In this document: piece by piece, positions 10,007-18,629 of the stretch
Layout: every line of letters starts with the position of its first letter
How positions within the stretch are numbered: the stretch's first letter is position 1
From: Erysipelotrichaceae bacterium
Lineage (GTDB): Bacteria; Bacillota_I; Bacilli_A; Erysipelotrichales; Coprobacillaceae
Assembly (NCBI GenBank): GCA_018365815.1
Contig: JAGZJH010000004.1
Coordinates: 1-64,000 of the forward strand
Reading direction: 5' to 3'
Length of the DNA: 64,000 nt
The notes under the pieces: generated by a model
What the model was told of the DNA's origin: nothing
The model's input: the letters and a program-made list of their open reading frames with translations, nothing else
The model's database searches: none
Translations under genes and position numbers: made by a program

Positions 10007-10035
10007 ATAATATCAAATGATAAATTTGAAGTCAA
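10007..10035 (-). promoter_or_regulatory. Sigma-A promoter for the valine T-box transcript
   Basis: TTGACT (10030-10035) and TATTAT (10007-10012) are spaced 17 bp apart and lie immediately upstream of the T-box leader. Confidence 0.75.
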
Positions 10036-10040
10036 GATAA

Positions 10041-10964
10041 TTAACAATTTTCATTATTAATTAATTGAGTCGCTAAGTGACTTACAGAATCCATATAATA
10101 AACTAATCTTGATAGTATAATTACATTATCAATATGCTTTTCTTCTAATTTCACAATCGGAACAATTGAAAGTAAACTACTCAATAGCACCTTTTCATCT
10201 TCATATAAAACGACTTTATTTAAATAAAATTGAAATAAACTATCTAAATCAAATAATGTATCGTTTGTCTGCTGATACATATTAAAGATATCATAAATAG
10301 GCATATCTATTTTCATATGATCAATAGAAATTAATTTTTGATAATTTAAATAAATATGCTGATACTTAAAATTCATATATACAAACGAGACTCTGACATA
10401 CTCTTTATGTTCACACATGGAACGGTATTGTTCCAACTGGTTTTGGGCAAAGTTTAAACTATTTTCAATCCGATAATAATTCATTAAAAGCATCCATTGC
10501 CATGGAGAGCGATCGAATTTCTGTTCACAAAAACAAAGCAATTGATAATAATAGTTTTTTCTTTCTTGTATAATTTTACAAATATCATCACATAAATTTT
10601 CAAAATATTGTTGATTGACTTTCACATTATAAAATGTATGATTATGAAGCCAAGCAATGGTTTGAAAATAAAATTTAAGTTTTAATTCTCGCATTGGTAC
10701 CATATCACTTTCATACCAAGGCATAATATAATAATAGCGTTGTTCATATTTTGAAACAGGACTGTTATCTTTATTTAATAAAATGGATACAAAACAATCC
10801 AAACGCAACGTTTTAATATAATAATAATTTTGGATAAAATCATAAGATTCGCAGAATTTTAACGCTAAAAACTCATCTGCTAATTTTAATTTATATACCT
10901 TTTCACTGATTTTTATAATTCCTAATATATCAATATGATAGTCTCGTTTGATAGTTTCGATCAT
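10041..10964 (-). CDS. ysxE: YsxE/CotS-like spore coat protein (kinase-fold)
   Basis: In Bacillus, YsxE is a CotS-family spore coat protein with an aminoglycoside-phosphotransferase-like fold encoded next to spoVID and valS. The same neighbourhood is present here: the start overlaps the SpoVID-like gene by 4 bp (ATGA) and valS follows. The 307-residue protein has the N-terminal lobe pattern VYKLKLADEFLALKF, with the nucleotide-binding Lys, and a helical lobe. The catalytic HGDxxxxN stretch expected near residue 210 reads VSFVYMNFKYQHIY, lacking the His-Gly-Asp, and only ISIDHMKIDMP keeps the later Asp. It is therefore probably a structural pseudokinase of the coat. The assignment leans on synteny as much as similarity. 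Confidence 0.65.
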   Translation of the reverse strand: MIETIKRDYHIDILGIIKISEKVYKLKLADEFLALKFCESYDFIQNYYYIKTLRLDCFVSILLNKDNSPVSKYEQRYYYIMPWYESDMVPMRELKLKFYFQTIAWLHNHTFYNVKVNQQYFENLCDDICKIIQERKNYYYQLLCFCEQKFDRSPWQWMLLMNYYRIENSLNFAQNQLEQYRSMCEHKEYVRVSFVYMNFKYQHIYLNYQKLISIDHMKIDMPIYDIFNMYQQTNDTLFDLDSLFQFYLNKVVLYEDEKVLLSSLLSIVPIVKLEEKHIDNVIILSRLVYYMDSVSHLATQLINNENC

Positions 10965-11653
10965 GGTTCATAATAAGGAATAACAATTAAACTACCAACT
11001 TCAATTGTTTTATCCTTATTATACTCACGAACAATATTTTCAGGAACGTTATAGATAGAACTGATTGATTCATAAGTATCATTTAATACACTCACATGGA
11101 TATAATATGGAACTAAATCCTGTTGGTCTGAAATTTCAATTAAATCTTCTATTTTATCTTCACGTTTTTGTTCTACAACTCCTTCACTGCTTGTTATAAC
11201 TTCTTTTGAACTTACTTCATCAGTTTTAATTTCTTCTTGTTGCAATGCTTCTTTTATTTCTTCAACTAAATCTATATCTACTTCATCTTCACCACGTAAA
11301 CAATGATCTTCAATATGCTTATCCTCACTTGCAACAACTCCATAAACATTTGCTTGAACAGTCACTAATAAATTTCCTTCTAAAATTCGATAATCAAAAT
11401 CTTCGACCTTGATATTAAAATCACGTTGGTCAATCACTTTTTCAAACGGGGCTAATAAATCAATTTCAAGTGTTTCATTAAATCTTTCTTTACCCGCTTT
11501 TTTTAAAAATTCACCAGTAATTTCAATCGCTCCTTGTGCTTTCATTCCATAATCTTCGATTTTGTAATTAATTGCTTCATCTACTGAAATACTAAGTAAT
11601 TCAGACAATTGGTGATTTAAATCTACCATCTTTTCAAAATATATTTTTTGCAT
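10961..11653 (-). CDS. spoVID: SpoVID-like spore coat assembly protein with LysM domain
   Basis: SpoVID directs encasement of the forespore by coat proteins. The 230-residue product starts with a beta-rich N-terminal domain (EKMVDLNHQLSELLSIS...) like the SpoVID encasement domain, followed by an acidic linker (~115-175) and a single C-terminal LysM domain (~178-226, ending VGSLIVIPYYEP). It is about half the length of Bacillus SpoVID because the linker is short. The ATG at 11653 follows GGAGGGAAGATT. It overlaps the YsxE-like gene by 4 bp, so the two are translationally coupled. SpoVID-ysxE-valS order as in Bacillus supports the call. Confidence 0.75.
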   Translation of the reverse strand: MQKIYFEKMVDLNHQLSELLSISVDEAINYKIEDYGMKAQGAIEITGEFLKKAGKERFNETLEIDLLAPFEKVIDQRDFNIKVEDFDYRILEGNLLVTVQANVYGVVASEDKHIEDHCLRGEDEVDIDLVEEIKEALQQEEIKTDEVSSKEVITSSEGVVEQKREDKIEDLIEISDQQDLVPYYIHVSVLNDTYESISSIYNVPENIVREYNKDKTIEVGSLIVIPYYEP

Positions 11654-11700
11654 AATCTTCCCTCCTACCAAAAAGATATGCAATAATATTTTAAATATGC

Positions 11701-12468
11701 TTAAATTAATCCAAGCTTTTGACGAGCAATTTGAATTCCGTCTTCAAAAATATCCTCTGTCACCATTGTCGCAATCTGTTTTAATGGTTCAACCCCATTT
11801 TTCATTGCGACTGAACATGGGGCTTGTTCAAACATTTTCATATCATTTAAGCCATCACCAAAAACAATAATTTCATCTAAGTTGCCATTAATTAATTTTA
11901 CCATTTTTTCAATTCCGCGATATTTATCAATCGCTTCAACTAAAATACAACGAGAATTAATGCGATAATGAGAGATTTTATTCAAACTAGGAAGTAGATG
12001 TTCTTGATTTAAAGTGACATCTAAACAAATTTTATGGATTGTTTGATAATGATTAATATCAAAATCTTCTTTTGTTATAAAATCAAAAGTATCTGTTAAA
12101 TACAAATAACGTCTTGCAAACTCACCATCTTGACTGTATCGATAATTAGTGGTATCAATTGAAACTGCCACGGATATATTGGCTTGTTTAGCTTCTTTAA
12201 GTAGTTCTATACAATAATCATAATTTAATGGTAAAATTTCGATAATTTGACGATTAATCACTAAACCATCACCCCCATCACAAACAAAGTTATCGATATT
12301 TAAATCATAGGCCTGTTGGTAACTTAAAACATAGGGACGACTTGTGGCAATAGCAATAAAATGTCCGTTTTCTTTAAGTTTTTTTAAAGTTGTTTTAGTA
12401 GACTGGGGGATAATTCCATCTTGAATTAAAGTCCCATCAATATCAAAAAAATAAATATGCCATATCAT
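11701..12468 (-). CDS. Cof-type HAD hydrolase
   Basis: This cytosolic phosphatase of the HAD superfamily has the nucleophile motif FFDIDGTLIQDG near the N-terminus, SRPYVL as the second motif, and FGDGLNDMKMF near residue 208 as the metal site. The cap is of the Cof type. The physiological substrate is unknown. The start is uncertain: the ATG at 12468 is only 2 nt from GGAGG, while a TTG nine bases earlier would lie inside the ribosome site; ATG is reported. The upstream flank was altered by the IS remnant ending at 12501, which may have removed the original start context. Confidence 0.82.
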   Translation of the reverse strand: MIWHIYFFDIDGTLIQDGIIPQSTKTTLKKLKENGHFIAIATSRPYVLSYQQAYDLNIDNFVCDGGDGLVINRQIIEILPLNYDYCIELLKEAKQANISVAVSIDTTNYRYSQDGEFARRYLYLTDTFDFITKEDFDINHYQTIHKICLDVTLNQEHLLPSLNKISHYRINSRCILVEAIDKYRGIEKMVKLINGNLDEIIVFGDGLNDMKMFEQAPCSVAMKNGVEPLKQIATMVTEDIFEDGIQIARQKLGLI

Positions 12469-12500
12469 TACCTCCAAAATAAAAACTAGATTTATTGATA

Positions 12501-12821
12501 TGATTCCTCCAAAGTAGACAACTAAAATAAATAAGGTTGTTTACGAAAGAAGGAATTTTTTCTTATGGGAAGAAAAAGTAATTATTCTATAGAAGAAAAA
12601 GTACAAGCAGTTTTAGATTATAAAAATGGATCGCCGAATATGATAAATATGGAGAGGAAGCTTTTACCAACAAAATAAGAAATAAACAATACAGTAAAGA
12701 TTTTAAAGAGACGGTAATTAAAGAATATTTAGGAGAGTGTAAAATAAAAGATGCCTTACCACTGGGTAAAGCATCTAATAATTTTTATTTATTTTGCCTG
12801 TCTACTTGACAGAGGGCTGAT
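12501..12821. mobile_element. Small IS3-type remnant with inverted repeats (MITE-like)
   Basis: A 313-bp element (12505-12817) lies between 4-bp TGAT repeats at 12501-12504 and 12818-12821. The terminal inverted repeats read CCTC...AAGTAGACA...AAAATAAATAA on both sides (12505-12533 and ~12785-12817). Inside is a shrunken OrfA. The direct repeat length fits IS3-type insertion. The right end enters engB and provides its stop codon. Confidence 0.75.
12565..12780 (+). pseudogene. Collapsed IS3-family OrfA remnant
   Basis: An ATG at 12565 begins MGRKSNYSIEEKVQAVLDYKNG, typical of the N-terminus of IS3-family OrfA. The frame then jumps, by an internal deletion, to WIAEYDKYGEEAFTNK and YSKDFKETVIKEYLGE, the second helix-turn-helix region. 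It stops near the right inverted repeat. Less than half of OrfA and none of OrfB remain. Confidence 0.75.
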
Positions 12822-13419
12822 CAATATCTAGTTCTAATTGACATAATTCTAGTATATACTGCCAAGCTTGTTCAATACCGATTTTTTTAAGACTTGAAAA
12901 TCTTACAAAATAATCTTCTTCATGAAAGTTTAAAGTTTCTTTGATTAATTTTTCATTCTTTTTAAGCTCATTACGTTTTAACTTATCTTCTTTTGTCGCA
13001 ACAACAATAACCGGTATATCATAATATTTAACGTATTCGTACATCGTTACATCATCTTTTGTCGGTTTATGACGATAATCCACTAACATAACCACTCCCA
13101 TTAGTGTTTCACGTTTAGATAAATATGTATCGATAATATCACTAAATTGTTCTTGAATTTTTTGATTAACTTTAGCATATCCATAACCAGGAACATCGAC
13201 AAAACGTAAAATATCATTGACATTAAAGAAATTCAATGTTCGTGTTTTTCCAGGGGTACCTGAAACTTTAGCTAATCCGTTTCTTTGTAACATTGTATTA
13301 ATAAAACTAGATTTCCCAACATTACTTCTTCCTGCTAAACAAATTTCTGGAACGCTTTCTTCTGGCCATTGTGACTCCCATGCAGCACTTAACATATATT
13401 CTGCTTTTTTTATTTTCAT
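12802..13419 (-). CDS. engB: Ribosome biogenesis GTPase EngB/YsxC
   Basis: This GTPase is needed for late large-subunit assembly. The 205-residue product carries G1 GRSNVGKSSFIN (~31-42), G3 DVPGYGYAKV (~74), G4 region ATKEDK (~142), and the VDYRHKPTKDD segment. The start at 13419 follows AAGGAG. The last four codons and the stop (…QPSVK) lie inside the inverted repeat of the IS remnant. Joining the flanks of the IS would let the frame run on for about 15 more codons, so the C-terminus has been rewritten without touching the G domain. It lies 39 bp after lon, as in Bacillus. Confidence 0.95.
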   Translation of the reverse strand: MKIKKAEYMLSAAWESQWPEESVPEICLAGRSNVGKSSFINTMLQRNGLAKVSGTPGKTRTLNFFNVNDILRFVDVPGYGYAKVNQKIQEQFSDIIDTYLSKRETLMGVVMLVDYRHKPTKDDVTMYEYVKYYDIPVIVVATKEDKLKRNELKKNEKLIKETLNFHEEDYFVRFSSLKKIGIEQAWQYILELCQLELDIDQPSVK

Positions 13420-13435
13420 ACTTTCTCCTTAAAAT

Positions 13436-13460
13436 AAGGTAGTTAAAATTTAACTACCTT
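13436..13460 (-). terminator. Hairpin between lon and engB
   Basis: Arms AAGGTAGTTAAA and TTTAACTACCTT form a near-perfect 12-bp stem at the lon stop codon. The following T tract is short, so it may attenuate rather than end transcription before engB. Confidence 0.5.
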
Positions 13461-15780
13461 ACGCTAATGCATTTTCAATCACTGTATCAACATGATCTGC
13501 TAATACAATTTCTAATTCATTTCTTACAACTTCTGGAATTTCATCAATATCTTTTTCATTTTCACGAGGAATAATGATTTTCTTAATCCCTGAACGATGT
13601 GCTGAAATTGATTTTTCTTTTAATCCGCCAATAGGTAGAACATTCCCTCTAAGTGTAATTTCACCAGTCATTCCTACATCACTGCGAATTGGTTTATTTG
13701 TAAACGCTGAATAAATCGCTGTCGTTAAAGTCACACCCGCACTTGGTCCGTCTTTTTTAATTGCCCCTTCAGGCACATGGATATGAACATCTTGTTTTTC
13801 AAATAAAGATTCATCAATTCCATATTTATCAACATTTGCTTTAATATAACTATAAGCAATTGAAGCTGATTCTTTCATCACGTCACCTAATTGACCGGTA
13901 ATAATTAATTTACCTGTTCCTTTATAGTGATTGACTTCAATTGGTAAAATATCACCACCAAATTGCGTATAAGCCAAACCTGTGACTACTCCAACTTGGG
14001 CTTCTTTTAATTTTTTAGTATGATCAAATACTTTTTTACCTAAATAAGTTTCGATATCTTTTTCATCGACATAAACAGCACTTACTTTTTCTTTTAAAAT
14101 TTTAACTACTGCTTTACGACAAATTTTACCAATTAAACGTTCTAACTGTCTAACCCCTGCTTCTCTAGTGTAATGACGAATAATACACATTAAAGCATCT
14201 TCACTAAATGATAGTTGCTCTAATGTTAAACCGTGATTCACTAATTCTTTTGGCACTAAATGATCTTTAGCAATCATATATTTTTCTTGTTCAGTATATG
14301 AAGAAAGTTCAATAATTTCCAAACGATCTCTAAGTGGTCCAGGAATTGTATCTAAACTATTTGCTGTTGCGATAAATAATACTTTAGATAGATCATAAGG
14401 TTCTTCTAAATAGTTATCTGAAAATTGTGAGTTTTGTTCTGGATCTAATACTTCAAGCATTGCACTTGATGGATCACCTTTATAATCACGAGACATTTTA
14501 TCGATTTCATCTAATAAGAAAACCGGATTTACAACGCCTGCTTTTTTCATACCTTGAATAATTCTTCCCGGTAAAGCTCCTAAATAGGTACGACGATGAC
14601 CTCTGACTTCTGATTCATCAGTTACCCCACCTAAAGATGCTTTAACAAACTGACGATTTAATGCACGAGCAATAGAACGTCCTAAACTTGTTTTCCCTAC
14701 TCCTGGTGGACCGTATAAACAAATAATCGGCGCTTTTAATGAATTTGTCATTTGTTTAACCGCTAATTGTTCTAAAATACGTTCTTTAACTTTTTCTAAA
14801 CCAAAATGATCTTCATCTAAAATTCTTTCTACTTCTTCTAAATCTTCATTATCAGTTGTTTCTTGATACCATGGCGTTTTTAATAACCATTCTAAATAAG
14901 TACGAACTACATTTGCTTCAGAAGATGCTGGTGGCATCATTTCAAAACGTTTCAATTCTTCTTCAGCCTTATCTTTAACATATTGAGGATAAGGATTATT
15001 TTTAATCATTTCACGAATTGCTTCTGCATCATCGACTTTATTAGTGGTATCCCCTAATTCATCTTTAATAGCTCTGATTTTTTCTCTTAAATAGTATTCT
15101 CTTTGATTTTCATCAATACTATCTCTTACTTTTTTATTAATGTTTTGTTCAATTTCATTAATAACTTTTTCAGAAGCCATTTCACTTAACACAAGCATTA
15201 AACGTTCATTCACATTAAGTGTTTCTAATGCTTTTTGTTTATGTTCTAATTTCATTTGTAAATAGTGTGCCACAGAATCGGCTAATAAACTTGCTGACAC
15301 TCCTGCAGTTAAACTATTTAAAACATCACGCGGCATTGATAAAGCATGATTTCCTGCTTCTTCTAAAGATGAGGCTAATTTTCTAACTAACGCCACTTCT
15401 TCATTTTCATCGCCATGCTCATCTAATAATACTTCTACTTTTGCATATAAACATTCATTACGAATTTCCATCGAATGAATTTTAACACGTTTTTGCCCTT
15501 CAACAGTTAATTTAATCGTACCTGATTGATCACGTCTTATTTTTTTACGAATATGACACAAAGTTCCCACATGGAAAACTGTATCAAAATTCACATCTTC
15601 TTCTAAAGGATTAATTTGAGACACGAATATAATATTTTTTTCATATAAATTATCACTATCGTTAATTGCATTTAAACTTCTTGGGCGACCTACATTTAAT
15701 GCTAATGTATTGCCAGGAAATACAATCATACCTCTTGTAGTGACGACTGGTAAATCTAAAAATACTTTTTCATCTGACAT
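13459..15780 (-). CDS. lon: ATP-dependent protease Lon
   Basis: Lon is a cytosolic AAA+ serine protease degrading misfolded and regulatory proteins. The 773-residue length is normal. The N-terminal substrate domain starts LPVVTTRGMIVFPGN, and a coiled coil follows at ~190-270. Walker A GPPGVGKTSLG is near 355, Walker B FLLDEIDKMS near 420, and the protease domain holds the catalytic Ser in KDGPSAGV (~678) with the Lys some 40 residues later. The start is ATG 15780 after AGGAGG. It stands between tig and engB; the clpX expected there in Bacillus is absent. Confidence 0.97.
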   Translation of the reverse strand: MSDEKVFLDLPVVTTRGMIVFPGNTLALNVGRPRSLNAINDSDNLYEKNIIFVSQINPLEEDVNFDTVFHVGTLCHIRKKIRRDQSGTIKLTVEGQKRVKIHSMEIRNECLYAKVEVLLDEHGDENEEVALVRKLASSLEEAGNHALSMPRDVLNSLTAGVSASLLADSVAHYLQMKLEHKQKALETLNVNERLMLVLSEMASEKVINEIEQNINKKVRDSIDENQREYYLREKIRAIKDELGDTTNKVDDAEAIREMIKNNPYPQYVKDKAEEELKRFEMMPPASSEANVVRTYLEWLLKTPWYQETTDNEDLEEVERILDEDHFGLEKVKERILEQLAVKQMTNSLKAPIICLYGPPGVGKTSLGRSIARALNRQFVKASLGGVTDESEVRGHRRTYLGALPGRIIQGMKKAGVVNPVFLLDEIDKMSRDYKGDPSSAMLEVLDPEQNSQFSDNYLEEPYDLSKVLFIATANSLDTIPGPLRDRLEIIELSSYTEQEKYMIAKDHLVPKELVNHGLTLEQLSFSEDALMCIIRHYTREAGVRQLERLIGKICRKAVVKILKEKVSAVYVDEKDIETYLGKKVFDHTKKLKEAQVGVVTGLAYTQFGGDILPIEVNHYKGTGKLIITGQLGDVMKESASIAYSYIKANVDKYGIDESLFEKQDVHIHVPEGAIKKDGPSAGVTLTTAIYSAFTNKPIRSDVGMTGEITLRGNVLPIGGLKEKSISAHRSGIKKIIIPRENEKDIDEIPEVVRNELEIVLADHVDTVIENALA

Positions 15781-15803
15781 GCCATAACCTCCTTATTATT
15801 TAA

Positions 15804-15825
15804 ACAAGACGCCTTGGCGTCTTGT
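15804..15825 (-). terminator. Strong hairpin between tig and lon
   Basis: Arms ACAAGACGCC and GGCGTCTTGT form a 10-bp GC-rich stem with a 2-nt centre, directly after the tig stop. The downstream T tract on the minus strand is short (TTGTTTAAAT), so partial read-through into lon is likely. Confidence 0.6.
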
Positions 15826-15828
15826 CAA

Positions 15829-17103
15829 TTATTCACCTTTAATAATTTCAATAGCTTTTTTATTTAAAATATCTGATGCAATTGCACCCATTTGACCTGC
15901 TAATAAAGTCTTAACTTCATCAACTTCTTTTCCATAATAAGATGCAATAGTTTCAATTTCTTTATTCATTTCTTCTTCAGACACTTGGATATTTTCAACT
16001 TCAATAATTTTTGCTAAAACTAAATTAAATTTAACTCTACTTTCAGCTTGATCTTTAATTTCGTTTTTAATATCTTCAGTTGTTTTACCAGTAATTGCCT
16101 TAAATGTTTCAAAATCTAATCCTTGTTGTTGAATGTTACCCATAATTTCTTGTAACATTTGTTGCATTTCTTGCTCAACCATGATTTCTGGTACTTCTAC
16201 TGTTGCATTTTCAATAACTTTATTAAATAACGCTTCACTGTATTCAGTTTCTGCTGTTGATTGTTTTTCTGCTCTAATTCTATCTTTAACATTTGCTTCT
16301 AATTGAGCTAAAGTTTCAACACCTTCGATGTTAACGTCTTTTGCTAATTCATCATCTAATTCAGGTAAGTTTTTAACTTTAATTTCATGAACTGTTACTT
16401 TAAATACTGCTTCTTTACCTGCTAAATCAGCTGCTTGATAATTTTCCGGGAAAGTTACAGTAATATCTTTTGTTTCTTCAACACCCATTCCGATTAATTG
16501 TTCTTCAAATCCTGGAATAAATGCTCCTGAACCGATTTCTAATGGGTGGTTTTCTCCTTTTCCACCTTCAAAAGCAACACCGTCTAAGAATCCTTCAAAA
16601 TCAATCACTGCTGTATCACCGTTTTCAACAGTTCCTTCTTCTTTAGTTGATAATTCCGCAAATTCTTGTCTATATTTTTCAATTTCTGCTTGGATTTCTT
16701 TTTGTGTTACTCTTACACTTGCTTTTTTAATATCTAAGTTTTTGTATTGTCCTAAAGTTACTTCAGGTTTTACTTGAATTGTTAATTTTACAGTTAATTC
16801 ATTATCATTTACATTTTCAATTGCTAATTCTGGTTGTGCAATCGGTTCAACTTTATGTTCAGCTAATAAATCACCATATGCTTCAGTTAAAACAATATCT
16901 AATGCTTCATTATAGATGTTTCCAGCTGGAATTCTTTTTTTAATTAAAGCTTTAGGTGCTTTACCAGGTCTGAACCCATCCATTTTAATATTTTTTGCTA
17001 ATTTATCGAAGGCTTTATCTTGTGCTTTTTTCCATGTTTCACCATCGAAAGTTGCAGTTAATTCACCAACGTTACCTTCTAATTTTTTCCAATTACTATT
17101 CAT
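15829..17103 (-). CDS. tig: Trigger factor chaperone
   Basis: Trigger factor is a ribosome-bound peptidyl-prolyl isomerase and chaperone for nascent chains. The 424 residues fit the three-domain family. The ribosome-binding signature GFRPGKAPKALIKK is at ~43-56, the FKBP-like domain is at ~150-240 with VIDFEGFLDGVAFEGG and FPENYQAADLAGKEAVFKV, and the C-terminal helical arms follow. The ATG at 17103 follows TTGGAGGAAT. A clear sigma-A promoter lies just upstream, and a hairpin separates it from lon. Confidence 0.97.
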   Translation of the reverse strand: MNSNWKKLEGNVGELTATFDGETWKKAQDKAFDKLAKNIKMDGFRPGKAPKALIKKRIPAGNIYNEALDIVLTEAYGDLLAEHKVEPIAQPELAIENVNDNELTVKLTIQVKPEVTLGQYKNLDIKKASVRVTQKEIQAEIEKYRQEFAELSTKEEGTVENGDTAVIDFEGFLDGVAFEGGKGENHPLEIGSGAFIPGFEEQLIGMGVEETKDITVTFPENYQAADLAGKEAVFKVTVHEIKVKNLPELDDELAKDVNIEGVETLAQLEANVKDRIRAEKQSTAETEYSEALFNKVIENATVEVPEIMVEQEMQQMLQEIMGNIQQQGLDFETFKAITGKTTEDIKNEIKDQAESRVKFNLVLAKIIEVENIQVSEEEMNKEIETIASYYGKEVDEVKTLLAGQMGAIASDILNKKAIEIIKGE

Positions 17104-17134
17104 TTTACTATTCCTCCAATTTCACACGTAAATT

Positions 17135-17163
17135 ATTATACATGATAATTAAACATATATCAA
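17135..17163 (-). promoter_or_regulatory. Sigma-A promoter of tig
   Basis: TTGATA (17158-17163) and a perfect TATAAT (17135-17140) have the optimal 17-bp spacing, about 32 bp upstream of the tig start. It sits immediately after the ysoA-like gene. Confidence 0.8.
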
Positions 17164-17168
17164 ATAAT

Positions 17169-18089
17169 TTATACCTCTATTTGCTTTAAAAAGTCTATTT
17201 TTTCTAATATTTCGTCGCTTTCAACTTGATAATCAAAAGCAATATCTTCAATATCCATATCTATATATTGTAAACTTGCAATATAATAATGAATACTTGC
17301 GCCGATTAAACAATACTCACTTTCATCAATATACATTGGAAAGCTAAAATAAAAATAATAACTTAAAAATTCTAAACATACCATTAATAAAGATGGATTT
17401 TCATCTTCTAAATTAGAAATAAGATGATGACTGATTTCATTAAAAGCATCACTTTCAGAAATTTTAGTAAGATAATATGGATTAATGTCCATTTCCCGAC
17501 CGTTTTTGACTACTTTAAAATCTTCTTCTACTTGTTGATCAATTAATACTTCTAATAATAACGATTTTGCCTCAGATGGTTTATTTTCATCACTTAAACA
17601 AATCGCAATATCATGAAGAAATGTTCTCACATTCATCCCATTTAATTGATCAATAGCCATATATAGCAAATCTTCATTTACAGGACTTGTTAGAATACGA
17701 GATAATTCTTCTTCATTAAAAATTTCATGTTTAATTTGTTGTAAAGCATTTGATTCTTGTTTAGCTAATAATAATTCATCATAAGCAGCATTAAACATTG
17801 TTTCGTATTGATATGGAATATAAGGCATTGATAATTCTTCAATGATAATATTAATGGCTTCTTCATATTCTTCTAAATCTTTTAAAACAGATAAATAAAT
17901 TGAAACAACATCATAATAAGTTTCTTTCGCATTGGCCTTAGCAAGTATTCCTTCTTGTTTAGCCTGGAATAATTCCTTTAATCCATATAAACACACTAAT
18001 CTTTGATAACGAACATACTCATCACTGGTATCTGTTAATTGTTCTAATGCTTCTTTATACAACCCTGATTCTATGTATTCTTCAATCAT
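17169..18089 (-). CDS. ysoA: YsoA-like TPR-repeat protein
   Basis: The molecular role is unknown; in Bacillus the homologue sits next to tig. The 306-residue soluble, acidic protein starts MIEEYIESGLYKEALEQL, a tetratricopeptide-like helix pair, and continues with repeated helical hairpins (~30-110), then a mixed C-terminal region. No catalytic motif is visible. The start at 18089 follows GGAAGTGAAAAG; an 18-codon extension would overlap the terminator of the preceding tRNA and is rejected. Gene order ysoA-tig-lon-engB supports orthology. Confidence 0.72.
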   Translation of the reverse strand: MIEEYIESGLYKEALEQLTDTSDEYVRYQRLVCLYGLKELFQAKQEGILAKANAKETYYDVVSIYLSVLKDLEEYEEAINIIIEELSMPYIPYQYETMFNAAYDELLLAKQESNALQQIKHEIFNEEELSRILTSPVNEDLLYMAIDQLNGMNVRTFLHDIAICLSDENKPSEAKSLLLEVLIDQQVEEDFKVVKNGREMDINPYYLTKISESDAFNEISHHLISNLEDENPSLLMVCLEFLSYYFYFSFPMYIDESEYCLIGASIHYYIASLQYIDMDIEDIAFDYQVESDEILEKIDFLKQIEV

Positions 18090-18110
18090 CTTTTCACTTC
18101 CTTTGCAAAA

Positions 18111-18133
18111 TAAAAAAGCACTCATTGAATGCT
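18111..18133 (-). terminator. Terminator of tRNA-Arg copy 1
   Basis: Hairpin AGCATTCAATGAGTGCT at 18117-18133 is followed on the minus strand by six T. Confidence 0.75.
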
Positions 18134-18144
18134 TAATCATCAAA

Positions 18145-18221
18145 TGGCGTCCACGAAGGGATTCGAACCCCTGACCGCACGCTTAGAAGGCGTGTGCTCT
18201 ATCCAGCTGAGCTACGTAGAC
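18145..18221 (-). tRNA. tRNA-Arg(UCU), copy 1
   Basis: The 77-nt gene encodes its own CCA. The cloverleaf is complete: acceptor GTCTACG with CGTGGAC, D arm GCTCAGCTGGATAGAGC, anticodon loop CTTCTAA giving UCU, and T arm GGGGTTCGAATCCC. It decodes AGA, the dominant arginine codon in such genomes. It is identical to copy 2 at 18630-18706. Confidence 0.96.
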
Positions 18222-18629
18222 AACTTACTTGCATATAATACATCAATTTATTATAAATTTCAACTGTTTTTAATATTTTTTTACATACTTTATTAAAAAA
18301 TGAGAACTGAAATCAATATCACAATTATCTTACTATTACAAATAATATTGATAATTGAAAGTTTGGGGTGTTAGGTCATAGTTGTTCTTTAATATTGTGT
18401 ATGGATATTTTTTAAACAAGAAAGTCTTGATGAAATTAACAAAAAAAATATTTCAAGTAATGATATAGTAGTACTAAACTAAACAAAGTAATTTATTTAA
18501 GCTTATTATTTTCTCTATATAAAACATACGAATATTTAAAATCAATCTTTTTAAATCAGTAATTATTTAAAATATCCACATAATTTGTAAATAATAAAAA
18601 AACACACTTTAAAGTGTGTTATTATCAAA
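18222..18629. other. Spacer between the two tRNA-Arg genes
   Basis: It contains the copy 1 promoter (TTGAAA at 18258-18263, 17 bp, TATTAT at 18235-18240) and the copy 2 terminator (hairpin AACACACTTTAAAGTGTGTT at 18601-18620). The rest, about 330 bp, is AT-rich with no credible open frame, integrase remnant or repeat visible. Confidence 0.7.

Noticed and set aside
12541..12800. A functional regulator gene starting MGRKSNYS
   Set aside because: The frame breaks after about 20 residues, and the matching inverted repeats show that it is an IS remnant.
18222..18629. Prophage or integrated element between the tRNA-Arg copies
   Set aside because: The spacer is only 408 bp and has no integrase or other element gene.
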